Positions 9,336 through 16,610 of a stretch of DNA of 26,955 nt are shown here, one piece after another. Position numbers and translations under genes: made by a program. The number at the start of each line of letters is the position of its first letter. Within the stretch, counting starts at the first letter, position 1. Origin of the DNA: CAZSVI01 sp964610205 (lineage in GTDB: Bacteria; Bacillota; Clostridia; DSM-8532); the NCBI GenBank assembly GCA_964610205.1, contig CAZSVI010000044.1, positions 1 to 26,955 on the forward strand. The letters run 5' to 3'. A model generated the notes under the pieces. The model had not been told where the DNA came from. It saw only the letters and a list, made by a program, of their open reading frames with translations, and did no database searches.

Positions 9336-9349
9336 GGTTATCGATAACC
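9336..9349. promoter_or_regulatory. 14-bp perfect palindrome, possible operator
   Basis: GGTTATCGATAACC is a perfect palindrome with a central CG, about 48 bp upstream of the -35 box of the phospholipase gene. Central-CG palindromes are typical of LacI-family operators and a LacI-type gene lies at 22910-23926. No second copy was seen near that gene, so the link is only a guess. Confidence 0.3.
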
Positions 9350-9395
9350 ATTTTTATTTCCCTAAACAGATTCAACCGCAGGCTTCCATGATGAT

Positions 9396-9435
9396 CTATA
9401 TATGTTGTACTAAATTTTTAGTACAACATATATAG
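9396..9435. repeat. Palindromic element, copy 2
   Basis: A perfect inverted repeat of 19 bp with a 2-nt loop. Its outer CTATATATGTTG / CAACATATATAG stem is identical to the hairpin at 155-189, and the inner stem (TACTAAA / TTTAGTA) is different. It is the first of a chain of hairpins reaching to 9558. Confidence 0.7.
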
Positions 9436-9440
9436 TACAA

Positions 9441-9558
9441 GTGAATTGAGCGCGTGCCGAAATTTTTGCAAGCAAAACGGCACATGCGCTATATAAAATG
9501 AAAAAAGAGATAACTTCTTACGTATCAATTCACCCAATTACTTTTTTCATTTTATATA
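9441..9558. other. Chain of nested hairpins with crossing complementarity
   Basis: This gene-free stretch holds three interlocked pairings. First, a GC-rich hairpin at 9450-9489 (GCGC + GTGCCG against CGGCAC-AT-GCGC) contains an inner TTTTGC/GCAAAA stem. Second, there is a perfect 18-bp inverted repeat, TATATAAAATGAAAAAAG at 9490-9507 with its complement at 9541-9558. Third, GTGAATTGA at 9441-9449 pairs with TCAATTCAC at 9525-9533, which lies inside the loop of the second pairing, so the two would form a pseudoknot. With copy 2 of the palindrome it could be an undescribed structured RNA or the end of a small mobile element. Bases 9559-9601 show nothing. Confidence 0.5.
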
Positions 9559-9601
9559 TCATCATAAACAACTTTAAACCTCTCACCTTTACAGATGACT
9601 A

Positions 9602-9715
9602 TCACCTTTCGTTTACGGCCTTTCCGACATATATAATCAAGCCGTTTTTATCCTTCATAATATAAACGCCCGACTTGTCGGGCAGTTTTATTATTTTATC
9701 CTGTATGTTGAACAA
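9602..9715 (-). pseudogene. uvrC: uvrC 5' fragment (GIY-YIG N-terminus)
   Basis: Thirty-seven codons ending in TGA encode the extreme N-terminus of the UvrC excision nuclease subunit. It has an MFNIQDKI-like start (here TTG) and LPDKSGVYIMKDKNG, followed by IIYVGKAVN, which is the GVY...YVG nuclease signature. Intact UvrC is about 600 residues. The match breaks straight after VN, where the family continues with LKNRV-like residues, and a stop follows after ER. No ribosome binding site is visible at the TTG, although the frame stays open a few codons upstream. It lies 45 bp past the stop of the aldehyde dehydrogenase gene and just beyond the hairpin chain, so it looks like debris left at a recombination joint. 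Confidence 0.7.
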
Positions 9716-9760
9716 TTCTGTCAATAGGCCTATCGAAACAAAGTTAAGTGGATTAAAACT

Positions 9761-11155
9761 TTATTCATACATGATTTCACCAAATAATTCTTCATCTGTG
9801 GGGATTATCGGTGGTATCGGATAAGATACCCATGTGGTATTCACCATGTGTTTCCAGGTTACATTTTCAGAAACAGAATTTCCTCCCCAGGTGCCACAAC
9901 CAAGGGTCATTGTGAACGGCATTCCATTATCCCAATTGCCGGTATTTGCAGCGCTTGTCGCCTGACGTATCATCACCCTGCTTATTTTTGTATCTGTTGC
10001 CAGTTTCATAATGCGTTCTTCATTATATGAATGGATCCCACAGGAATGCCCTTTCCCCATATAGTCAGTAATTGCATTGACTTTTTCCACTGCTTCGGAA
10101 AATTCTTTGTATTTGTATAATGTAAGGACAACCGAAAGCTTTTCTCCGGAAAAAGGATAATCATTCCCAACACCTGTTTCCTCAACCATTATAAATTCTC
10201 TGTCGTTTCCGATATGAATACCTGCCTCAGAAGCAATTTTATCAGCAGATTGAGCAATAATATTCTTGTTCAAATGTCCTTCAATCCAAACAGTATTTTG
10301 CAGCTTTGCTTTTTCATCTGAGTTGCAAAGATATCCACCCGCTTCAATTAATGCAGCGACCATTCGGTCATAAATACTTTCCTGAATAACCAGCGCGTTA
10401 TCTGCGGAACAGCTTGTCGCATAGTCAAAAGTTTTACTTGTTTTTACCTTTTCCGCAGCATCCTTTAAATCTGCGGTTTCATCGATTATAACAACGGCGT
10501 TACCTGTTCCGACTCCTATAGCCGGAGTCCCGGAGCTATATGCGGCTTTTACCATCGGGGTTCCTCCTGTTGCTACAATTAAATCACACTGTTTCATGAC
10601 TTCACCGCTGATTTCTAAGGTTGGATTTTCTACTGTTATTATAAGGTCTTCCGGTGCCCCATGCTTTTTTAAGGTTTCCCGCATCAGATTGACAATCATA
10701 AGGTTTGTTTTCCTGGTTCTCGGATGTGGAGAAATAACAACCGCATTCTGACCCTTCAGTGCTGACATGCTTTTAATAACCGGTGTGGCTTCGGGATTCG
10801 TACAAGGTGCCAAAACACCAATAACTCCGGCAGGCTTAATTATTTTAAGCAAACCTTTTGCTTTATCTGTTTCTATGACACCTACTGACTTCACACCTTT
10901 CAAATCCCGCAATGCCCCTCTGACTTTTTTTGTAAGCTTAATATACTTGGCCTCATAATAGCCCATTCTTGACTCTTCCAATGCAATTTCAGCCAGTCTC
11001 CGAGAGTTTTCTTCCTTTACTGCTGTCCATGCCAAAGCAGTCACAAGCTCGTCGACTTTTTCCTGTGTAAATGATTCTGCGATTTTCTGTGCCTTTCTTG
11101 CTCTTTCAATAAGTCCCGCAACAAATTCTTTTGCATTTATTTCTTTTTCATTCAT
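9761..11155 (-). CDS. CoA-acylating aldehyde dehydrogenase (sulfoacetaldehyde/acetaldehyde type)
   Basis: This 464-residue protein should convert an aldehyde + CoA + NAD(P)+ into an acyl-CoA. It belongs to the acylating branch of the aldehyde dehydrogenase superfamily (EutE, PduP, SauS, the N-terminal half of AdhE). The evidence is PCTNPEATP near 117-125, the catalytic Cys C249 in TSCSADN, a GxGxGNA nucleotide region near 214-220, and the C-terminal LGCGTWGGNSVSEN block. The ending after that block (KHMVNTTWVSYPIPP) reminds me of acylating sulfoacetaldehyde dehydrogenases, from memory only. The start has AAGGGAG upstream. It is the last gene of the run, just behind two CoA-transferase genes, which fits a module that makes an acyl-CoA and then exchanges the CoA. 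No microcompartment genes accompany it. Enzyme class is sure; aldehyde identity is not. Confidence 0.8.
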   Translation of the reverse strand: MNEKEINAKEFVAGLIERARKAQKIAESFTQEKVDELVTALAWTAVKEENSRRLAEIALEESRMGYYEAKYIKLTKKVRGALRDLKGVKSVGVIETDKAKGLLKIIKPAGVIGVLAPCTNPEATPVIKSMSALKGQNAVVISPHPRTRKTNLMIVNLMRETLKKHGAPEDLIITVENPTLEISGEVMKQCDLIVATGGTPMVKAAYSSGTPAIGVGTGNAVVIIDETADLKDAAEKVKTSKTFDYATSCSADNALVIQESIYDRMVAALIEAGGYLCNSDEKAKLQNTVWIEGHLNKNIIAQSADKIASEAGIHIGNDREFIMVEETGVGNDYPFSGEKLSVVLTLYKYKEFSEAVEKVNAITDYMGKGHSCGIHSYNEERIMKLATDTKISRVMIRQATSAANTGNWDNGMPFTMTLGCGTWGGNSVSENVTWKHMVNTTWVSYPIPPIIPTDEELFGEIMYE

Positions 11156-11227
11156 TTAAATTCTCTCCCTTCCAGGGTTGTTATATATAAAACAAAACAA
11201 AACATGTTTACAATAAAATTAGGTGCT

Positions 11228-12541
11228 TTAATACTGCAGTAAACCATACTTTCGAGCTTCAAAGGTAAGCTGGTCGCGGAAATCCGGATCAGCAATATTT
11301 ATCAGGCTTTGTGCCTGTTCCTTTATGCTTTTGTATTTGAGATCGGCAACACCGTACTCGGTTACAACGTACATCACATCAGTTCTCGGTGTTGTTACTA
11401 CGCTGCCTGCGGGAAGTGTCAGAGTGATTTTTGAAATCTTCTCACCATCTTTCTTTTCAACGGCAGCATGCATTACAATGAAGGATTTTCCTCCCGGGGA
11501 TTTCCTGGCTCCTTCTATAAAGTCAAGCTGTCCGCCGGGTCCACCTGTAAAACTGTATCCTATGCTCTCGGAGCAGACCTGTCCCCGAAGATCAACACCA
11601 AGGCATGAGTTTATAGACATCATGTCGTGGATTTTGCTGACAGTCATAGGACTGTTAATCCAGGCCAGCTTTTTAAGTAAAATATTTCGATTTTTATGAA
11701 CAAATTTCCTTGTTTCAGGCCCTGCATCAATAAAAGCAGCCACGCTGACACCGGGTAAGAATGTTTTTTTACTGTTGTTTATTGCACCTTTTTTCATCAA
11801 GTAGGCCATTGATTCCGTAAAAGCCTCTGTGTGGACACCAAGGTCTTTATGGTTGTCCAAAAACACACCTACTGCGTCAGGAACCTTTCCTACACCTAAT
11901 TGCAAAGTTGCACCATTGGGTATGCGTTCTGCTATAAAAGCCGCTATTTTTTCTTCCTTGGCAGTTATCGGCTGGGCAGGCTTAACATATTCTTCAGGAT
12001 TTTCTGCCTCACATAATACATCTATTTCACTTATATGAACACGGTGATAGTCAGTATAAACATAAGGCATGTTCCTGTCAACCTGCACTACAACTTTTGC
12101 ATTGCAATCTACGGCCGCACGGGAACATCCAGGGCTGTCGCCCAAATAGAAAAAACCGTCATCATCCATGGGACATGTGCGGGCAAGCACTACAGCTGGT
12201 TTTATTCGTCGTCTGACCAAATCTTCCATCTCGCTGAAGTGTGCGAACATATGATCAATGTTCTCAATAGACCAACGTTTGCTCTCTTCGGCACCTATCA
12301 TGCTTGATGCAAAAGATATGTGTCCCAGCATTTCAGGGTTGTGAATGTATTCAGCGCTCTTTCCTTTAAGGCCGAATAATGCATACATGCGTACATCTTC
12401 AAAATTATCTTTTGTATCCAAAATTGCCTTATATAAAACAGCAGGTTCACCACTAGTAAAGACAGTATCTCTGCTTTTAATTATCGAAACCGCTTCTTGA
12501 GGATTGCATTTTTTGAAGTTATACATTTCAATAAATTTCAA
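11228..12541 (-). CDS. Acetyl-CoA hydrolase/CoA-transferase family protein (second paralogue)
   Basis: About 437 residues of the Cat1/4-hydroxybutyrate CoA-transferase family, which moves CoA between an acyl-CoA and a carboxylate through a glutamyl-CoA intermediate. The likely catalytic Glu is E239 in HTEAF, and the GxGxxP-type loop (LGVGKVPDAVG) precedes it. The frame extends seven codons further to 12562, but AGGGGGT lies 7 nt before the TTG at 12541. Starting there makes MKFIEMYNFKKC align with MNYIDQYNAKKC of the neighbouring paralogue, so I chose TTG. It is 57 bp behind that paralogue and 72 bp ahead of the aldehyde dehydrogenase. The pair could form a heteromer or handle two different acids. 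Confidence 0.8.
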   Translation of the reverse strand: MKFIEMYNFKKCNPQEAVSIIKSRDTVFTSGEPAVLYKAILDTKDNFEDVRMYALFGLKGKSAEYIHNPEMLGHISFASSMIGAEESKRWSIENIDHMFAHFSEMEDLVRRRIKPAVVLARTCPMDDDGFFYLGDSPGCSRAAVDCNAKVVVQVDRNMPYVYTDYHRVHISEIDVLCEAENPEEYVKPAQPITAKEEKIAAFIAERIPNGATLQLGVGKVPDAVGVFLDNHKDLGVHTEAFTESMAYLMKKGAINNSKKTFLPGVSVAAFIDAGPETRKFVHKNRNILLKKLAWINSPMTVSKIHDMMSINSCLGVDLRGQVCSESIGYSFTGGPGGQLDFIEGARKSPGGKSFIVMHAAVEKKDGEKISKITLTLPAGSVVTTPRTDVMYVVTEYGVADLKYKSIKEQAQSLINIADPDFRDQLTFEARKYGLLQY

Positions 12542-12598
12542 CACATTTACCCCCTCACACAAATAAATAACATAAAATAGCTGTTAAATATTTTATTT

Positions 12599-13909
12599 TC
12601 AGATAAAACCATGTTTCTTTGCCTCAAAGGTAAGCTTGTCCCTATAGTCGGGGTGGGCTATTGCAATAAGTACATTGGCACGTTCCTTAGAGCTTCTGTA
12701 CTGCAGATCAGCAACGCCATACTCTGTTACAATGTACATAACATCACTACGGGGAGCACTCACAATGGATCCTTCAGGCAGGTTCAAACTGATTTTGGAA
12801 ATCCTGCTGCCATCCTTTTTTTCTACGGTAGAGCGCATAATTAAAAAGGATTTGCCGCCGGCTGAACGTCTTACTCCACGTATGAAGTCGAGCTGTCCGC
12901 CGATGCCACCGGTAATGCTGAGCCCTATACTCTCGGAACATACCTGTCCATGAAGATCAATACCCAAGCATGAGTTTATCGACATCATATTGCTAATCCG
13001 GCAGATTACATCGGGATTATTTATCCAACTTAACTTTTTCATCATTACCTTTGGATTTTTATGGATAATTTCAGGAGCGAAATCTGCTCCGCCAAAAAAT
13101 CCTCCAATACTTATTCCTGTACAAATCTCTTTTTTACTGTTGTTCACCGCACCTTTTTTAATCAGGTCGATATATGACCCGCTGAATGCTTCGGTATGTA
13201 TGCCTAGATCCCTGTGATTTGCCAAAAACCGTCCTGCAATATGAGGCAGTGCACCTGCACCGAGCTGAATAGTAGAGCCGTTGGGTATTCTCTCAGCTAC
13301 AAGGCCGGCTATGACCTTGTCTGCTTCAGAGGGCTCCTTTATTATCATATCCGGGGCAGATACAGGTTCGGAAAATTCACATATAGCGGTGACTTCGCTT
13401 ATATGTATACGATAATAATCGGAATAGATAGTAAGCATATTTTCATTTGCCTGAACTATTACCTTTGCACCGCAATCAACTGCAGGTCTGGCACAGCCAG
13501 CATGAGTACCCATATAAAAATAGCCTTCTTCATCCATTGGTGAACAGTGTGTAAGTAATACAGTCGGCTTGTAGCGTTTTTCTACAAGGTCTTCCATTTC
13601 ACTAAAATGCACCAAAACCTGATCAATATTACCATGATGCCATGAACGCTCTTCATTGTGTTTGAGAACTGTTGCCGTAAAATTTAAATGGCCAACCATT
13701 TCCTCTGAGTTAATATTACCACCCTGTGGTCCCATAATGCCAAACATAGAATACAGCTTAAGCCCGTCAAATCTTTCCTTCGCATTGTAGAGTGCTTCCA
13801 GCAATGCATTAGGTTCGCCCCCCGTAAAGACGATATCTTCATTTGAAATAAGCGAGATTGCTTGCTCAGGGGAACATTTTTTAGCGTTATATTGATCTAT
13901 ATAATTCAT
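12599..13909 (-). CDS. Acetyl-CoA hydrolase/CoA-transferase family protein (first paralogue)
   Basis: A 436-residue enzyme of the same CoA-transferase family as its downstream neighbour, similar over its whole length (HFSEMEDLV, SINSCLG, QVCSESIG and the C-terminal SDVMYIVTEYGVADL are shared or nearly so). The catalytic Glu is probably E240 in HTEAF. The segment after it (SGSYIDL against TESMAYL) differs between the two copies, which may change the acid used. GGAAGGAG stands upstream of the ATG. It likely transfers CoA from the acyl-CoA made by the aldehyde dehydrogenase to acetate or to the imported acid. No partner ligase gene is present. Confidence 0.8.
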   Translation of the reverse strand: MNYIDQYNAKKCSPEQAISLISNEDIVFTGGEPNALLEALYNAKERFDGLKLYSMFGIMGPQGGNINSEEMVGHLNFTATVLKHNEERSWHHGNIDQVLVHFSEMEDLVEKRYKPTVLLTHCSPMDEEGYFYMGTHAGCARPAVDCGAKVIVQANENMLTIYSDYYRIHISEVTAICEFSEPVSAPDMIIKEPSEADKVIAGLVAERIPNGSTIQLGAGALPHIAGRFLANHRDLGIHTEAFSGSYIDLIKKGAVNNSKKEICTGISIGGFFGGADFAPEIIHKNPKVMMKKLSWINNPDVICRISNMMSINSCLGIDLHGQVCSESIGLSITGGIGGQLDFIRGVRRSAGGKSFLIMRSTVEKKDGSRISKISLNLPEGSIVSAPRSDVMYIVTEYGVADLQYRSSKERANVLIAIAHPDYRDKLTFEAKKHGFI

Positions 13910-14018
13910 TGATATGAACTCCTTCCAGCCTAATTATAGAAGATTTTGAATCAATTTCAGCTATAAATTAATCTTCTTTTTTTGAGATCATGCATTTATT
14001 AAGCACTATCTTATATGC

Positions 14019-15407
14019 CTAAATTATACCAAACAAGCGGCTTGCAAAAGGTATCCACAGTGCCAAAACCATAATAAGCCATATCTGAATAAATATTGTG
14101 CTCTTAGGCATATCTATCACTTTATAATATCCAGTTCCATATGTCAAAAGAGGTACGGTATCAAAAGGCAGAAGATAACAGTTAGCTGCGCAGAAACCAA
14201 GTGTCAGTATAAGTGCCGCAGGAGACCATCCGGTGCCCATAGCAATAAATGGTGTAGCCAGAATGGTGACGAGTGCTGGAGCAACCGGGACAATAATCAA
14301 GCCTATAAAAGTTATGATTGCAGACATAGCCACAAGAATCATCGGAGAAACATTTAATTGGTCAGGTAGTAAGGAAATCAGCCAATCACTTACTCCATTG
14401 TTAACCATTGCACTTCCGATAGATAAAACCGTTCCCATTAGAAAAAAGGAATCCCAGCTTACATCTTCCTTAACAAAAATTTTCCAATTTAATACGTTAA
14501 TTCCCGGCATAAACATTGTACAGCACCCTAAAATAGCGACAACCATGACGTTGATGGAGGGGACCCAGGAACTAAGAATCCACAAAGCAAGCATTATGAA
14601 AGTAATTATTACTACTTTTTTTTCTTTATCTCCCATCATCTCTGGTACATCCAGTTCATTAATGAAATCCTGTACCATTTCTCTGCTTATTTCCGCCGGT
14701 TTATAAACCTTTACACAGAGAAACCACGCAATAGGAAGCACTAAAATAGTAAGTGGTATTCCAATCGACATCCATTGGACAAAGCTTACAACTATACCGG
14801 TCGACTGCTCGAGTAGATTCAACGCAAGCATGTTTATAGAACTCCCAGCTGGTGTCATCATACCGCCAATCATGCTGGACACAGGTATACCAATCATAAA
14901 AGCTTTTGCAGTGCGCTTTTTTGCACTTGTATCTTTATACAGACTTAAAAAACTTAAACCAATCGACATAAAAATAGCACATGTAGGGACATTGGAAACA
15001 AGTGAAGATAAAATAGCGCTGCATATCATAATAGCAAACAACATGCTTTTCACATTTTTACCGAACTTAAGCATAAGTGCCCTCAAAATTCTCTTAGAAA
15101 GCGGAATTCTAGTATATCCTGCCGCAATACCAAATGAAGCCAGAACAAAAAACACAACCGGATTTGAAAATCCAGTCAGTGCATCTGCAAAAGAAGGGGA
15201 TACACCAAAGATATAAATTAAACCCAGAAAAATCAAGCATATAACCGACAAACTTAGCGACTCTGTGATTAGCATGATCAGAAAAGCAACTGCAAGTCCT
15301 ATGGTATTCCTTCCTGCAGCACTCAGGCCATCCATTACAGGTATGTAATTTATTCCTACCAAAACCAGAACAGCCAATACAATCCCAATAAATTGTGTTT
15401 TTTTCAT
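14019..15407 (-). CDS. DASS (SLC13)-family anion transporter
   Basis: A 462-residue membrane protein with about 11-12 hydrophobic segments, belonging to the divalent anion:sodium symporter family that carries dicarboxylates, tartrate, citrate or sulfate. The first sodium-site signature is visible as SNV at 138-140, and TPAGSSIN follows at 185-192. In the second half the usual SNT signature is replaced by VAPA in an otherwise matching helix, so ion coupling or substrate choice may differ. GGAGGATTT precedes the ATG. Since a TRAP system is also encoded nearby, this protein may take up a second anion or export the acid end product. Direction cannot be told from sequence. Confidence 0.8.
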   Translation of the reverse strand: MKKTQFIGIVLAVLVLVGINYIPVMDGLSAAGRNTIGLAVAFLIMLITESLSLSVICLIFLGLIYIFGVSPSFADALTGFSNPVVFFVLASFGIAAGYTRIPLSKRILRALMLKFGKNVKSMLFAIMICSAILSSLVSNVPTCAIFMSIGLSFLSLYKDTSAKKRTAKAFMIGIPVSSMIGGMMTPAGSSINMLALNLLEQSTGIVVSFVQWMSIGIPLTILVLPIAWFLCVKVYKPAEISREMVQDFINELDVPEMMGDKEKKVVIITFIMLALWILSSWVPSINVMVVAILGCCTMFMPGINVLNWKIFVKEDVSWDSFFLMGTVLSIGSAMVNNGVSDWLISLLPDQLNVSPMILVAMSAIITFIGLIIVPVAPALVTILATPFIAMGTGWSPAALILTLGFCAANCYLLPFDTVPLLTYGTGYYKVIDMPKSTIFIQIWLIMVLALWIPFASRLFGII

Positions 15408-15428
15408 AAATCCTCCAAAGAATGTTCT

Positions 15429-15460
15429 CCATCGCCGGCTATAAAATAGACCGGCGATGG
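15429..15460 (-). other. Intergenic mRNA hairpin between amidohydrolase and DASS genes
   Basis: A perfect 10-bp GC-rich inverted repeat (CCATCGCCGG / CCGGCGATGG) with a 12-nt AT loop lies between the two genes. No T-run follows on the minus strand, so it is more likely an RNA processing or stabilising stem than a full terminator. Confidence 0.55.
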
Positions 15461-15467
15461 ATGCAAT

Positions 15468-16568
15468 TTATTGAGCATTCCCTAACTTATTTGTATTATC
15501 TTTGTCTTTTCTGTCCAAGTAATGTTTAAACAGTCTTGTATGCGGTGTTTTGATATTGAAAAGTCTTACGGCATTACCCCCCAGGATTAAGTTGAGGTCA
15601 TCCTGTGGAATATTTAATCTCCCAAGCTCTCTTAGGCTCCATCCGAAAATGTCTATCTGATGTGCAGGTGGACCAAGATTAATGTTCTGGCTGCAGAAGG
15701 TTTCAGGAACACACCCTGGCATCCATGACTGCGGCGTTGATGATGCACCCCAGTCTGTGCCCCAAACTAATTTTTCAGGACCAATATTTGGATCAAGCAA
15801 GGGTTTCTTATACAGCTCTGCCCACCACATACCGGTTTCCAGATATACATTATGGTGAGAAGCGGCAACATTTAAGCATTTTTCATAATAATCCGTATAA
15901 TACCCGCTTCCTTCAATACCTGCATGCGCCATAATAATCGGTACATCAGGATAAAAGTTGGCAACCTGGTGACAGAGCAATGGATTTGCCCAATCGTCAT
16001 CACAATGTCCCTGTGTCTGAGCTAAATTGGCGGATCCTGCATATCCTGACGGAAATCCAGTGTGGTATTGCGCTACAACTTTATACTTTCTAGCCAATTC
16101 CATTGTCTGGCATATTTGTTCGAACCGTTCATTCCAGCTTATCCTTTTTCTTTTCGGGTGGCGATTGCGGGGGAAACCTTCACCAATACCTCTGAACATT
16201 CCCGTTGAAAGACATTCATCAAGCTCTTTAATGGCAGCTTCTATAGTCCACTCCTCCTGCTCGCTTATAGACTTGTACTGTGTTTTACAATCCCAGCACA
16301 TAGCTACGAATCTGTCAGGATGTTTTTTTACTATCTCAACGTTAATTTCGTTGGTCATAGCATATGCCGGCTGAATAACACACACATCGACATCATACCG
16401 GTCCATGTGATATAATAACCTTGGCGAATTATCATACACTTCCGCCATTGCCATTCCTGCACTGAGTGTTGAATATTCCGGTTTTAAGCCCTTATCTTTA
16501 AATTTAAAAGCATGTCTCTGTGCGTGGACATGAGTGTCAACAGTAAAAATTCCTTTAGCTAAACCCAT
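15468..16568 (-). CDS. ACMSD-like amidohydrolase (hydrolase or decarboxylase)
   Basis: A 366-residue TIM-barrel metal enzyme of the amidohydrolase_2 family, whose members decarboxylate or hydrolyse small carboxylic acids and lactones. Metal-site residues are visible: H13 and H15 (DTHVH), H169 (QYHTG), H215 (AHAG) and D272 (GTDWG). ILGGNAVRLF near the C-terminus is a family hallmark. The frame begins 15 bases earlier at 16583, but that ATG overlaps the GGAGGT that serves the ATG at 16568, so I take the latter. It lies between the TRAP permease and the DASS transporter in the run, implying a substrate- or product-processing step. Substrate unknown; a lactonase or a decarboxylase of an imported acid are both possible. 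Confidence 0.75.
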   Translation of the reverse strand: MGLAKGIFTVDTHVHAQRHAFKFKDKGLKPEYSTLSAGMAMAEVYDNSPRLLYHMDRYDVDVCVIQPAYAMTNEINVEIVKKHPDRFVAMCWDCKTQYKSISEQEEWTIEAAIKELDECLSTGMFRGIGEGFPRNRHPKRKRISWNERFEQICQTMELARKYKVVAQYHTGFPSGYAGSANLAQTQGHCDDDWANPLLCHQVANFYPDVPIIMAHAGIEGSGYYTDYYEKCLNVAASHHNVYLETGMWWAELYKKPLLDPNIGPEKLVWGTDWGASSTPQSWMPGCVPETFCSQNINLGPPAHQIDIFGWSLRELGRLNIPQDDLNLILGGNAVRLFNIKTPHTRLFKHYLDRKDKDNTNKLGNAQ

Positions 16569-16610
16569 TATAAATACCTCCATAAATTTATTTGTTATTT
16601 TAATTCTCTA

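Noticed and set aside
13947..13987. GAAGATT/AATCTTC hairpin followed by seven T on the plus strand
   Set aside because: It would be a terminator only for plus-strand transcription, where no gene exists; it may be chance in AT-rich spacer.
14233..14706. Plus-strand open frame of 157 codons opposite the DASS gene
   Set aside because: It is antisense to a strongly supported transporter; low complexity composition follows from the reverse of hydrophobic codons.
15109..15432. Minus-strand frame of 107 codons overlapping the DASS start
   Set aside because: It is a frame-shifted reading of the DASS N-terminus; the DASS frame has the good ribosome binding site and membrane segments.
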